From Mesorhizobium loti (GTDB taxonomy: Bacteria > Pseudomonadota > Alphaproteobacteria > Rhizobiales > Rhizobiaceae), in contig NZ_LPWA01000164.1 in the NCBI RefSeq assembly GCF_001510895.1, positions 122,645 to 186,644 on the forward strand: a DNA stretch of 64,000 nucleotides, in the 5' to 3' direction. Position 1 is the stretch's first letter; each line of letters starts with the position of its first letter. Under the pieces are notes generated by a model. It was not told where the DNA came from. It did not search any database and saw only the letters and a program-made list of their open reading frames with translations. Positions 27,743 through 36,013 of this stretch are shown here, in pieces. The translations under genes and the position numbers were made by a program.

Positions 27743-29896
27743 ATGGCCGAACGGTCTTTTGCCAAGGAAGTCGAGAAGCTGAGGCTCGGCGCCGGCGAGG
27801 AATTCGCCGGCGAGGGTATCCTCGCCATCACCAAGGCGCTGCTGCAATGCGGCGTCGGCTATGTCGGCGGCTACCAGGGCGCGCCGATCAGCCATCTGAT
27901 GGATGTGCTCGCCGACGCGCAGGACATTCTCGGCGAGCTCGGCGTGCATTTCGAGGCGAGCGCCTCGGAAGCGACCGCCACCGCCATGCTTGCCGCCTCC
28001 GTGCATTATCCGATCCGCGGTGCGGCCACCTTCAAGTCGACGGTCGGCACCAATGTCGCCTCCGACGCGCTCGCCAATCTCGCGTCGGGCGGCGTCACCG
28101 GCGGCGCGCTGATCATCGTCGGCGAGGATTATGGCGAGGGCTCCTCCATCATGCAGGAGCGCAGCCATGCCTTCGCCATGAAGAGCCAGGTCTGGCTGCT
28201 TGATCCGCGCCCGAACCTTCCCTCCATCGTCAAGGCGGTCGAGGACGGCTTCGAGCTGTCGGAGGCCTCCAACACGCCGGTCATGCTGCAGGTGCGCATC
28301 CGCTGCTGCCATGTCCATGGCCACTTCATCGCCAAGGACAACAAGCGGCCGCCAATGTCGGTCGCCGACGCGCTTGCCGCGCCGCGCCGCGACACCGGCC
28401 GCATCGTGCTGCCGCCCGCCTCCTTCCTGCATGAGAAGGAGAAGGTCGCCAAGCGCTGGCCTGCGGCGGTGGATTTCATCAAGAGCCGCAAGATCAATGA
28501 GATCTTCGGCTCGGATCATGGCTCCGTCGGCATCGTCATGCAGGGCGGCATGTACAACTCGGTCGTCCGCGCGCTGCAGCGGCTTGCCCTCGCCGACACC
28601 TATGGCGACACCGACGTGTCGCTTTATGTGCTCAACGCCGTCTACCCGCTGGTCGACGACGAGTTCCTCGCCTTCTGCGAAGGCAAGCAGGCGGTGCTGG
28701 TCGTCGAGGAAGGCCAGCCCAACTATATCGAGCAGGCTTTTGCCGCGATGCTGCACAAGGCCGGGCGCGGCACGAAGCTGGTCGGCAAGGAGCATCTGCC
28801 GATGGCCGGCGAATACACTGGACAGGTCATGCTCGACGGCATCGGCTCGTTCCTGCGCGCCAATGCCCCGCATCTCCTGCCGGGTGAGGTGCGCGCGCCG
28901 AACAAGCTGGGTGAGGGCGTCGACACCGCCGATCTCATCAATGTCGTTCCCGGCCGCCCGCCGGGTTTCTGCGTCGGCTGCCCCGAGCGGCCGATCTTCG
29001 CCGCCACCAAACTGGTCGAGCAGGAGCTCGGCAAGCACCACATCGCTTCCGACATCGGCTGCCATCTGTTCTCTATCATGCCGCCTTTCGAGCTCGGCGC
29101 CACCACCATGGGCTACGGGCTTGGTCCGGCCTCGGCTTCGGCCTTCAATTCGCCGGAAGCAAAACGCCGCTCGATCTCCTTCGTCGGCGATGGCGGCTTC
29201 TGGCACAACGGCCTCACCTCCTCGATCGGCAACGCCGTCTTCAACAAGAACGACGGTGTCATCGTCATCGTCGACAATTTCTACTCGGCCGCCACCGGCG
29301 GGCAGGACATCCTGTCGTCACGAGCCAGCAACCGGACGAAATCGACGAAGCATCCGATCACCGAGGCGGTGAAGGGCATGGGCGTCAAATGGCTGCGCCA
29401 CATCGATCGCACCTACGATGTCGGCAAGATGCAGGCCACGCTGCGCGAGGCGCTGACCACCGAGGAGAAGGGGCCGAAGGTCATCGTCGCCTCGTCCGAA
29501 TGCATGCTGAACCGCCAGCGCCGCGAGAAGCCGCTGGTCGACAAGGCGATCAAGGGCGGCGAGCGTGTCGTGAAGCCGAAATTCGGCGTCGACGAGGACG
29601 TCTGCACCGGCGACCATGCCTGCATGCGGCTGTCCGGCTGCCCGTCGCTGTCGGTCAAGTCGCTCGACGATCCGCTGCGCGATGACCCGGTCGCCTCGAT
29701 CGACCAGAACTGCGTCGGCTGCGGCAATTGCGGCGAGGTGGCGGACGCCGCCGTGCTCTGCCCGTCCTTCTACCGCGCCGACGTCGTCCACAATCCCAGC
29801 CGCTGGGACCGTTTCCTGGAAAGCGGGCGCCGCGCCGCGATCGGCCTGTTGCAGCGCCGTCGCGAAAGCCGCCGCCTGATGTTTGCCGATGCTTGA
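27743..29896 (+). CDS. Indolepyruvate:ferredoxin oxidoreductase-like, alpha subunit (TPP/ferredoxin)
   Basis: A 717-residue TPP enzyme subunit. The N-terminal pyrimidine-type domain has GYVGGYQGAPISHLMD, the TPP-binding motif GDGGFWHNG...N lies near residue 480, and the C terminus carries ferredoxin-type cysteines (CTGDHACMRLSGCP, then CVGCGNCG...CPSF) for 4Fe-4S clusters. The family decarboxylates aryl-2-oxoacids to aryl-acyl-CoA; related enzymes in aerobes are usually a single fused chain, but here alpha and beta are separate. GGAAGGAGG precedes the ATG. The beta gene overlaps its end. Confidence 0.85.
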   Translation: MAERSFAKEVEKLRLGAGEEFAGEGILAITKALLQCGVGYVGGYQGAPISHLMDVLADAQDILGELGVHFEASASEATATAMLAASVHYPIRGAATFKSTVGTNVASDALANLASGGVTGGALIIVGEDYGEGSSIMQERSHAFAMKSQVWLLDPRPNLPSIVKAVEDGFELSEASNTPVMLQVRIRCCHVHGHFIAKDNKRPPMSVADALAAPRRDTGRIVLPPASFLHEKEKVAKRWPAAVDFIKSRKINEIFGSDHGSVGIVMQGGMYNSVVRALQRLALADTYGDTDVSLYVLNAVYPLVDDEFLAFCEGKQAVLVVEEGQPNYIEQAFAAMLHKAGRGTKLVGKEHLPMAGEYTGQVMLDGIGSFLRANAPHLLPGEVRAPNKLGEGVDTADLINVVPGRPPGFCVGCPERPIFAATKLVEQELGKHHIASDIGCHLFSIMPPFELGATTMGYGLGPASASAFNSPEAKRRSISFVGDGGFWHNGLTSSIGNAVFNKNDGVIVIVDNFYSAATGGQDILSSRASNRTKSTKHPITEAVKGMGVKWLRHIDRTYDVGKMQATLREALTTEEKGPKVIVASSECMLNRQRREKPLVDKAIKGGERVVKPKFGVDEDVCTGDHACMRLSGCPSLSVKSLDDPLRDDPVASIDQNCVGCGNCGEVADAAVLCPSFYRADVVHNPSRWDRFLESGRRAAIGLLQRRRESRRLMFADA

Positions 29897-31451
29897 CCAG
29901 GCTTCGCCCTTGCGCCCGAAGGCGGGCGCCTCTGATGACGAGCGGGTGATAAAACTCGCCGTGCTAGCAGTCGGCGGCCAGGGCGGCGGCGTGCTTGCCG
30001 ACTGGATCACCGACGTCGCCGAGCGCAACGGCTACATCGCGCAATCGACTTCCGTGGCGGGCGTCGCCCAACGCACGGGCGCGACGATCTACTATATCGA
30101 GATGGCCCGCGACACCGGCCGGCTGCCCGTCTTCGCGCTGTCGCCCTCGCAGGGCGACGTCGACATATTGATTGCCGCCGAGCTGATGGAGGCCGGCCGC
30201 GCAATCATCCGCGGCTTCGTCACGCCAGAGCGCACGACGCTGATCGCCTCTTCGCACCGCATCGCCGCCGTCTCGGAAAAGATCGAGCCGGGCGACGGCC
30301 GCGCGTCGTCGGAAAAGGTTCACGCGACGGCCGAGGCCGCCGCAAAACGCTTCATCGCCTTCGACATGGAAAAGATCGCCGCCGAGAACGGCACCATGAT
30401 CTCTGCCAGCCTGCTTGGCGCGCTGGCCGGTTCCGACACGCTGCCCTTCACGCGCGAAAGCTACGAGCAGGCGGTCAGTGCCGGCGGCCGTGGCGTCAAG
30501 GCCAGCCTCGCCGCCTTCGGCGCCGCCTATGACCGCGCGCGCGGCATCGCGGCGGCGGGCGACAAAGCAGCGCCGAAACCTGCCGCCGAGAGCAAGGCAG
30601 TACCAAAGGTCAGTGGTCCTGAGACGCTCCTGAAGGGTTGGCAGGAGCTTGCCGTTCGCGTCGCAGCACTCCCTGAGCCGGTGCGCGACATGGCCGGGCG
30701 CGGCCTGAGGAAGGTCGTCGACTTCCAGGACATCGCCTATGGCGGCGAGTACCTCGACCGGCTGGACAAGGCCGTCGCGCTGGATGATGCGGACCACCGC
30801 TATGCGCTGTCGACCGCGGCGGCGAAACACCTCGCCAACGCCATGTGCTACGACGACATGATCCGCGTCGCCGATCTCAAGACCCGCTCGAGCCGCGACC
30901 GGCGCGTGCGCAAGGAGGTCGGCGTCAAGGACAACACGGTCCTGCAGGTCACCGAATATTTCCATCCGCGCATCGAGGAGTTCTGCGGCACGCTGCCGGT
31001 GGGGCTCGGCAGTTATATCGAGAACCGGCCGAACCTCGCCGCTTTCCTCGACCGCCGTATCAATCGCGGCCGCCACATCCGCACCGACAGTTTTTCCGGC
31101 TTTGCCATGCTGTGGTTCATCGCCGGCCTGCGCCGCTGGCGCCGCCGCCTGCTGCGCCACAAAGTCGAGGTCGAGCATCTGGAACGCTGGTACGAATTGG
31201 CGCTCGCCCATGCGCGTGAAAACTATGCGCTTGGACAGGAAATCCTGAACTGCCGCCGCCTGATCAAGGGCTACAGCGACACCCACGCCCGCGCCCAGTC
31301 GAAATTCGACCGCGTGCTTTCGGCGCTGCCCATGCTTGAAGGCAGAGAGGATGCCGCCGACTGGATCCGCCGCCTGCGCGAGGCGGCGCTGAAGGACGAA
31401 AAGGGCGACATGCTCGACGGGGCGCTGAAGACGGTGGCGACGCTGGACTAA
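29889..31451 (+). CDS. Indolepyruvate:ferredoxin oxidoreductase-like, beta subunit
   Basis: A 520-residue protein: the N-terminal gamma-type domain has LAVLAVGGQGGGVLADWI and GVAQRTGATIYYIEMA, followed by a linker rich in Ala/Lys/Pro (about 210-235) and a long C-terminal domain of DUF6537 type (RYALSTAAAKHLANAMCYDDMIRVADLK). It starts at the ATG at 29889, 8 bp inside the alpha gene. Its last 40 bp (31409-31448) recur at 33522-33561 beyond an inserted gene, so the present C-terminal residues (VATLD) may differ from the ancestral ones (VATLNESTAP). Confidence 0.85.
   Translation: MLDQASPLRPKAGASDDERVIKLAVLAVGGQGGGVLADWITDVAERNGYIAQSTSVAGVAQRTGATIYYIEMARDTGRLPVFALSPSQGDVDILIAAELMEAGRAIIRGFVTPERTTLIASSHRIAAVSEKIEPGDGRASSEKVHATAEAAAKRFIAFDMEKIAAENGTMISASLLGALAGSDTLPFTRESYEQAVSAGGRGVKASLAAFGAAYDRARGIAAAGDKAAPKPAAESKAVPKVSGPETLLKGWQELAVRVAALPEPVRDMAGRGLRKVVDFQDIAYGGEYLDRLDKAVALDDADHRYALSTAAAKHLANAMCYDDMIRVADLKTRSSRDRRVRKEVGVKDNTVLQVTEYFHPRIEEFCGTLPVGLGSYIENRPNLAAFLDRRINRGRHIRTDSFSGFAMLWFIAGLRRWRRRLLRHKVEVEHLERWYELALAHARENYALGQEILNCRRLIKGYSDTHARAQSKFDRVLSALPMLEGREDAADWIRRLREAALKDEKGDMLDGALKTVATLD
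31409..31448. repeat. Direct repeat, left copy (iorB 3' end; probable insertion boundary)
   Basis: 40 bp matching 33522-33561 at 36 positions. The two copies bracket the DUF4209/HEPN-like gene, 2113 bp apart. This is the arrangement expected when DNA integrates at the 3' end of a gene and supplies a substitute end. Confidence 0.7.
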
Positions 31452-31590
31452 TGCTGGGCCGCTTTAATAGTTCTGCATATTAGCCATAAGTCTGCACTGT
31501 CACCATATATTCTTGCGCGAGAGGAATATACATAAATTGTAACATTGTTAACGTTCTGACGCTGACTTATCGGTGAAGGGTTCAAATTCG

Positions 31591-33468
31591 ATGGCCGCCC
31601 AGGAGAACGAGGATAAAAGAGAATTCCCCGGCGTTACTTTCGTGGTTCCTTTAGATGCATTTCGACGTGAGGCGGTGAAAAGTGCGACCGGCGCAACGGC
31701 CGTTGTGGACAGCAACGACATCTACACTCGTATTCATGAAGCGAAGGCCGCCGCCAAAACTGCCGAGGATGCCGAAAGCTTGTCGGCGTTGGAAGTGCTT
31801 GGGCAGATTTCAACATATCATTTCGCGCCAGATGATCGTATCGAGCCGTTTCGCCCTTTGGCAATCATGCAGGGGCGTAGATCTCCTATCCCGACCGACC
31901 TTCTTTCCGATCAGATTGTCATCCTAGCGGAGTTGGTGCCCGACATTGGTCACCATGCTTTTCGAGCAAGAGTCGCTGACGTCTGCTGGCTGCTTAACAA
32001 GAAGGACGCGGGCTCTGGCTTGTGGGCCGTCGCGGCGTACGTCCAGTGCGTAAGGTTGGTTCTGAGCGGAGACGCCAAATTCGACTTCGATGAGAGCGAC
32101 GCCGCAAGTGTGCCAGCAGCTGAATATCTGACACGGGCAACAATCATTGCACGGTCAATGGGGTGGAAGCGAAGTGAGTTCGATCCATTGCGACAGATCA
32201 TTGCTGATGTGTCGCAACATGCACTTGATGCTGATGACGGCTGGGGGTTTATCCACATTGGCCCTATCAACCTAAGCAATCATGTTTGGGAATTTGCCCA
32301 AACAGCACAAGCCGCCAAAATTCTTGCTGCAAGCGCTAAGCTCGTTGGCGATCATCCAGCCCGCAGATCTCTATGGGAACTCGCGGGTCGCGCTTACCTA
32401 AGCACCAAAGAGATCGAAAACAGCAATCGCTGTTTGATCGAAGCAGCCGAGACCTATGTTGCGGATGCCGACGCCCGACAAGATTCCGCCGCCGTGCAAG
32501 TACATTTCCTCAACGATGCGATTCAGGCATTAAGACCTATACCAGGTACAGCTGATCGGCGACGGGCTTTGCAGGATCGGTTGAATGCGATTCAGCCTCG
32601 CATCTTGGACGAGATGTCCAGCTTTTCACATGAAAGCGACATTACAGACCTTGTGGATGCGGTCGAAGCGGAAGTGCGCGGCAGGACACTCCCCCAAGTC
32701 GTTCGCGCATTGCTAATGTGCGAGAAATCGCCCGACCCTGAGAAACTGCGCCAAGGGGCTTTAAAAGCAAAACACAGTAGTCTAGCGGATTTGTTCTCGA
32801 CGACCGTGAGCGACAAGCAAGGGCGAACCCGCTTCATTGCGCCGGGTCGCGACCTCAATGCGCCACCAGACGAGAATCAGGTCCGGTTCCTTATGAATCG
32901 GAACGACAGCATTCGACGTAGCTTTGTTGTATCGGGGAAGATCAATCCAATTCGGCGCGCGCTTCGGGAGGAGCATTCCGTTTCTGTGGACGCGCTATTG
33001 CCGATAATGCGGGCGAGTCCCTTCGTGCCGCCCCATCACGAGTATACCTTTGCGATCGGTGCCGCCAAGTTCATCGGAGGTGACGAACTCGAAGCTGCAC
33101 ACCTAGTCTTGCCGCAGCTCGAAAACTCCCTTCGCCATATCCTCAGTTTGTCGGGGGTCGAAACCAATCGCATTAATCAGGACGGCACCCAGGAAGAGGC
33201 GATGCTCAGCCGCCTGCTAGGGGATTTTCGGGAACCGCTTTTGCAGATCATGCCTGCAGCTCTGATTCAAGAGATCGATCTTTTGTTCAATTTTCGCGGT
33301 GGGCCGGCCATACGGCACGAACTTGCGCATGGGAAAATGACCGATGGCGAATTCTGGAGCGCGGATGTGACCTATTCAATATGGTTGGTCCTTCATATTG
33401 TGGTTCTGCCAACACTGCGGTTTTGGGATGATGTTGCGACCGAAATGACGCATCGCGGCCGCCGCTAG
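31591..33468 (+). CDS. DUF4209-type protein with C-terminal HEPN-like motif
   Basis: A 625-residue protein of unknown function. The last 60 residues resemble DUF4209 and contain RHELAHG, fitting the R-x4-H catalytic motif of HEPN ribonucleases (about R575/H580), just after IDLLFNFRGG. The rest is mostly helical and has no other motif I recognise; no signal peptide or membrane segment in the N-terminal part. The ATG at 31591 is preferred to the GTG at 31573 (GAAGGG upstream). Base composition is visibly lower in G+C than its neighbours, and the 139-bp leader (31452-31590) is AT-rich. A single-gene insertion; a defence or stress role is inference only. Confidence 0.65.
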   Translation: MAAQENEDKREFPGVTFVVPLDAFRREAVKSATGATAVVDSNDIYTRIHEAKAAAKTAEDAESLSALEVLGQISTYHFAPDDRIEPFRPLAIMQGRRSPIPTDLLSDQIVILAELVPDIGHHAFRARVADVCWLLNKKDAGSGLWAVAAYVQCVRLVLSGDAKFDFDESDAASVPAAEYLTRATIIARSMGWKRSEFDPLRQIIADVSQHALDADDGWGFIHIGPINLSNHVWEFAQTAQAAKILAASAKLVGDHPARRSLWELAGRAYLSTKEIENSNRCLIEAAETYVADADARQDSAAVQVHFLNDAIQALRPIPGTADRRRALQDRLNAIQPRILDEMSSFSHESDITDLVDAVEAEVRGRTLPQVVRALLMCEKSPDPEKLRQGALKAKHSSLADLFSTTVSDKQGRTRFIAPGRDLNAPPDENQVRFLMNRNDSIRRSFVVSGKINPIRRALREEHSVSVDALLPIMRASPFVPPHHEYTFAIGAAKFIGGDELEAAHLVLPQLENSLRHILSLSGVETNRINQDGTQEEAMLSRLLGDFREPLLQIMPAALIQEIDLLFNFRGGPAIRHELAHGKMTDGEFWSADVTYSIWLVLHIVVLPTLRFWDDVATEMTHRGRR

Positions 33469-33521
33469 TTCTACACCCGACACCCGGCGCTTCCGTGGCT
33501 CAAATTTATTGAACTATCAGG

Positions 33522-33579
33522 CATGCTCGACGGCGCGCTGAAGACAGTGGCGACGCTCAACGAAAGCACTGCTCCCTAA
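33522..33579 (+). pseudogene. Displaced 3' end of iorB
   Basis: ATG CTC GAC ... reads MLDGALKTVATLNESTAP then TAA, in the same frame as the C terminus of the beta subunit encoded at 29889-31451 (MLDGALKTVATLD). Of the four mismatches in the 40-bp match, two are silent third-base changes. It is best explained as the original gene end pushed away by the insertion of the 31591-33468 gene. Confidence 0.75.
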
Positions 33580-33665
33580 CGAACATGTGATCGATCCAGC
33601 TCCGACGGATTTCGACCCTGCCCTCCGTTTCACGGAGGTAGGGATGAATCACGGAGACGAACCTT

Positions 33666-33932
33666 ATGCTCAGCAAATATTTTCTGCCCTTCGCATTGGC
33701 TGCCGGCACCTTGATGCTGTCCGCCGCCGGCGCGCAGGCCATGCCGATGGCGAAGCCAAGTGCGGCGCCCCTGCCGATCGAAACCGTCGGCTGGCGCTGC
33801 GGTCCCGGCTGGCACGTGAACCGCTGGGGCAGATGCGTGCCGAACGGTCGCCGGTTCATCCGGCCGGTGCGCCATTGGCATCCCGGCTTCTGGTACCATC
33901 ACCGCTGGCATCCCGGCTATTGGAGCTGGTAG
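33666..33932 (+). CDS. Small exported GCG_CRPN-type protein
   Basis: An 88-residue protein with a signal peptide (cleavage near AQA, residue 24). The mature part holds WRCGPGWHVNRWGRCVPN, the conserved block of the small GCG_CRPN family of rhizobial secreted proteins, then histidine/tryptophan-rich HWHPGFWYHHRWHPGYW. The cysteines could form one disulfide. The function is unknown. GGAGACGAACC precedes the ATG, and a strong terminator follows. Confidence 0.75.
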   Translation: MLSKYFLPFALAAGTLMLSAAGAQAMPMAKPSAAPLPIETVGWRCGPGWHVNRWGRCVPNGRRFIRPVRHWHPGFWYHHRWHPGYWSW

Positions 33933-33948
33933 TCGCTTTTTGGGACAG

Positions 33949-33980
33949 ACGCCCGCGCTGGAAAACGGCGCGGGCGTTTT
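33949..33980 (+). terminator. Rho-independent terminator
   Basis: ACGCCCGCGC at 33949 pairs with GCGCGGGCGT at 33968-33977, followed by TTT. It sits 17 bp after the stop of the small exported protein gene. Confidence 0.8.
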
Positions 33981-34035
33981 GCTGCGTTCCTCGCGCAAGG
34001 ATTCACACAGGCCACAGAGAGACGCCGGCGGGACA

Positions 34036-34211
34036 GCGCCCCCCTCTGTCCTGCCGGACATCTCCCCCACAAGGGGGAGATCAGACGTCTCGCCGGCTTT
34101 CGCCAATCGCCAGCGTCGTACCATGTTCAACATCGCAGGAGTGAACGCGGCGCCGAAGCTGCCAATCTCCCCCCAAGTGGGGGAGATGTCCGGCAGGACA
34201 GAGGGGGGCGC
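34036..34211. repeat. Palindromic intergenic mosaic element (complete copy)
   Basis: About 176 bp with the same terminal arms (GCGCCCCCCTCTGTCCTGCC ... GAGGGGGGCGC) and inner hairpins. The interior is longer than in the other copies. It occupies about half of the 365-bp gap between 33933 and 34297, which otherwise holds the terminator at 33949. Confidence 0.85.
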
Positions 34212-34297
34212 GAAGGATCGCGACCGATCTCACCTTGCGCCGTCGGGTTCCTTACTGACAGGCGCTTGTCGCCAGTCGCCGATGAACAAAATCAGCG

Positions 34298-34483
34298 TCA
34301 CACGACCAAGTCCCGCATCGGCTTCACCGCCGCCGAGTCCGGAAACACCTTGTCGCCGAGCATCGCCGCCGAAAGGCCGAACTGGTCGGCGAGCAGGCCC
34401 TTCAGCACCCCGCGTACATCGCTGGTCGGCGCGAGGTCTCGGCGGTTTCCGTCGCTCGTCAGGGTGTATTTTTTGTAGGCGGC
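34298..34483 (-). pseudogene. Remnant of a DUF1501-family gene (C-terminal end only)
   Basis: About 60 residues in the minus frame, KKYTLTSDGNRRDLAPTSDV then RGVLKGLLADQFGLSAAMLG, ending in DLVV and a stop. The LAPT-x-D-x-R-x-VLKG-LL pattern is the usual end of DUF1501 proteins. No start, signal or N-terminal part exists; the sequence begins inside the tail of the metal-sensor gene in another frame. A deletion has probably joined the sensor's end to the last part of a former DUF1501 gene. Confidence 0.55.
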
Positions 34484-34905
34484 GTCCGCTGCCTGCCGAC
34501 ATGGCGCAGCAAGGCGTCGGCCAAGAGCTTGCGGTCCTGTGGCGAGCTCGACGCCGCGAATTCGACGATGCGCTGCTCGAGCCGGGTGCGGATCGTGGCG
34601 TCGGCATTGCGCGCCCGCTCCAGGGCGGCGGCCAGAGCGTTTGTGTCGAGCGTCGGCTGCTGCAAAAGGTTGGCCGCTTCGCGCCGTGCCTGCTGCCCGT
34701 CGAGGATGACCTGGCGTGACTCGCGACGAACCTCGCGCAGCGCCTGGCGAAATGCCTTGCGGTCGTTGGCGGGAAGCTGCCCGCCTGCCGATTCCAGCGA
34801 ATAACCCACGCTGGAACGGCCGACAAGCCAGCCCGCGCCGCCTGCCACGGCGCCGATCAGAAAGACGTTCAGCACCAGCGATGCCACGAAAAGACGGGTG
34901 TTCAT
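34459..34905 (-). CDS. Periplasmic heavy-metal sensor-like protein
   Basis: A 148-residue protein with one N-terminal membrane anchor (MNTRLFVASLVLNVFLIGAV) and a helical periplasmic domain (RKAFRQALREVRRESRQVIL ... ALERARNADATIRTRLEQRI), resembling the CnrX/heavy-metal-resistance family. The start overlaps the anti-sigma gene's stop as ATGA. Its last residues (TPPTKNTP) look foreign and lie where the DUF1501 remnant begins. It probably senses a periplasmic signal for the sigma/anti-sigma pair. Confidence 0.7.
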   Translation of the reverse strand: MNTRLFVASLVLNVFLIGAVAGGAGWLVGRSSVGYSLESAGGQLPANDRKAFRQALREVRRESRQVILDGQQARREAANLLQQPTLDTNALAAALERARNADATIRTRLEQRIVEFAASSSPQDRKLLADALLRHVGRQRTPPTKNTP

Positions 34906-35351
34906 AGGTCCTCCGTGTCGGCATCGGGACCGGCATCGCCGAACGACGTTGCGTTGGCATCCATCGCATAGTGGTCGGACGGGATGTCCGGCGTGACGAC
35001 GGTGACCAGCGCCAGGCCGGCCACGGCGCCGGCGAGGCCGACACCGGCGAGTCCGAAGCCCAGCCACCATAACCTGCGGTGCCGTCCTTGCCTGACCTGC
35101 GTCGTGGCACGTGCGACGATCTCGCCGTGCAGCGCCCGGCTTGGGGCTTCGATGTGATGACCGTCGAGGACGGCGTCGAGCCTGGCGGCGCGCTGCAGGA
35201 TGGCGCGGCCCTCTTCGCTGCTGGCAAACAGCGTGGCGGCTGCCTGCTCGGCCTGCGGCCAACGATGCAGCGCGCTGCCATAGGCGTCCGCCAGCGCGGC
35301 GAAGCGCCGGGCATCCAACTGCACATCGGCGGGCTTTTTTTCGTCAGCCAT
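34902..35351 (-). CDS. Probable anti-sigma factor (single-pass membrane protein)
   Basis: A 149-residue protein: an N-terminal cytoplasmic part (LDARRFAALADAYGSALHRWP), a glycine/alanine-rich membrane helix at about residues 95-115 (LWWLGFGLAGVGLAGAVAGL) and a short acidic outside tail. It follows the ECF sigma gene by 74 bp and overlaps the sensor gene, the usual place for a membrane anti-sigma factor. No zinc-binding ZAS motif (H-x3-C-x2-C) is present. GGGGGT precedes the ATG. Confidence 0.6.
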   Translation of the reverse strand: MADEKKPADVQLDARRFAALADAYGSALHRWPQAEQAAATLFASSEEGRAILQRAARLDAVLDGHHIEAPSRALHGEIVARATTQVRQGRHRRLWWLGFGLAGVGLAGAVAGLALVTVVTPDIPSDHYAMDANATSFGDAGPDADTEDL

Positions 35352-35425
35352 TTCGTACCCCCTTCCACTCTTTCGTCGTGGCCCCCCACGCTGCATCCCG
35401 CGGAACCGGCAAGTTCTTCGCTGTC

Positions 35426-35968
35426 TCAGTCATCGCCATCGTCTCCGACGAGCATTGCCTGCAAGGAGCGGCGACCCCGCGCGAGCAGGCTTTCCAGCGC
35501 ATCGACGCTGACCTGCATGGCGCCGGCGGCCTCGATGTTGGACATCTCCTGATAATAGACGAGCACGATCGCCTCACGCTGGCGCGGCGCGATGCGCTGC
35601 AGCGCTTGGCTGACACGCCGGCCTTCGTCTCCGCCAACGGCGTCGGGAAGCGGTGCCTCATCGGCCACCTCCGGCAGTTCGTCCGTCGTCCATTCGCGGC
35701 GCCGCCGCAGCCGGTCGTAGCAGAGGTTGAGCGCCACGCGATGGATCCAGGTGTCGAAGCGCGCGCGCTCCTGGCGCCAGCCGGAGGCATGACGCCAGAT
35801 GCGCACGAAGGTCTCCTGGGCGACATCCTCGGCCTCGGCCGCGTCGCCGAGCATCCGGTTGGCCAAAGCCAGGATGCGCGGCAGCTTGCGCGCCACCATC
35901 GCCTGCACGGCGGCTTGGTCGCCGGCACCGATGCGCCGTACCAGTTCCTCGTCCGGATCGGCGCCCAT
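35426..35968 (-). CDS. ECF-family RNA polymerase sigma factor
   Basis: A 180-residue sigma-70 family protein. Region 2 includes ILALANRMLGDAAEAEDVAQ and ETFVRIWRHASGW; region 4 is LQRIAPRQREAIVLVYYQEM followed by SNIEAAGAMQVSVDALESLL. Starts at ATG 35968 (MGADPDEELVRR); an in-frame TTG at 35986 is less likely. It lies 45 bp after the EF-hand gene and ahead of anti-sigma and sensor genes, so a four-gene envelope-signalling operon is likely. Confidence 0.88.
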   Translation of the reverse strand: MGADPDEELVRRIGAGDQAAVQAMVARKLPRILALANRMLGDAAEAEDVAQETFVRIWRHASGWRQERARFDTWIHRVALNLCYDRLRRRREWTTDELPEVADEAPLPDAVGGDEGRRVSQALQRIAPRQREAIVLVYYQEMSNIEAAGAMQVSVDALESLLARGRRSLQAMLVGDDGDD

Positions 35969-36013
35969 CAGCCTGGGCGCTCCCAATGATCATCGTGCCG
36001 CATAACCTCTCGG

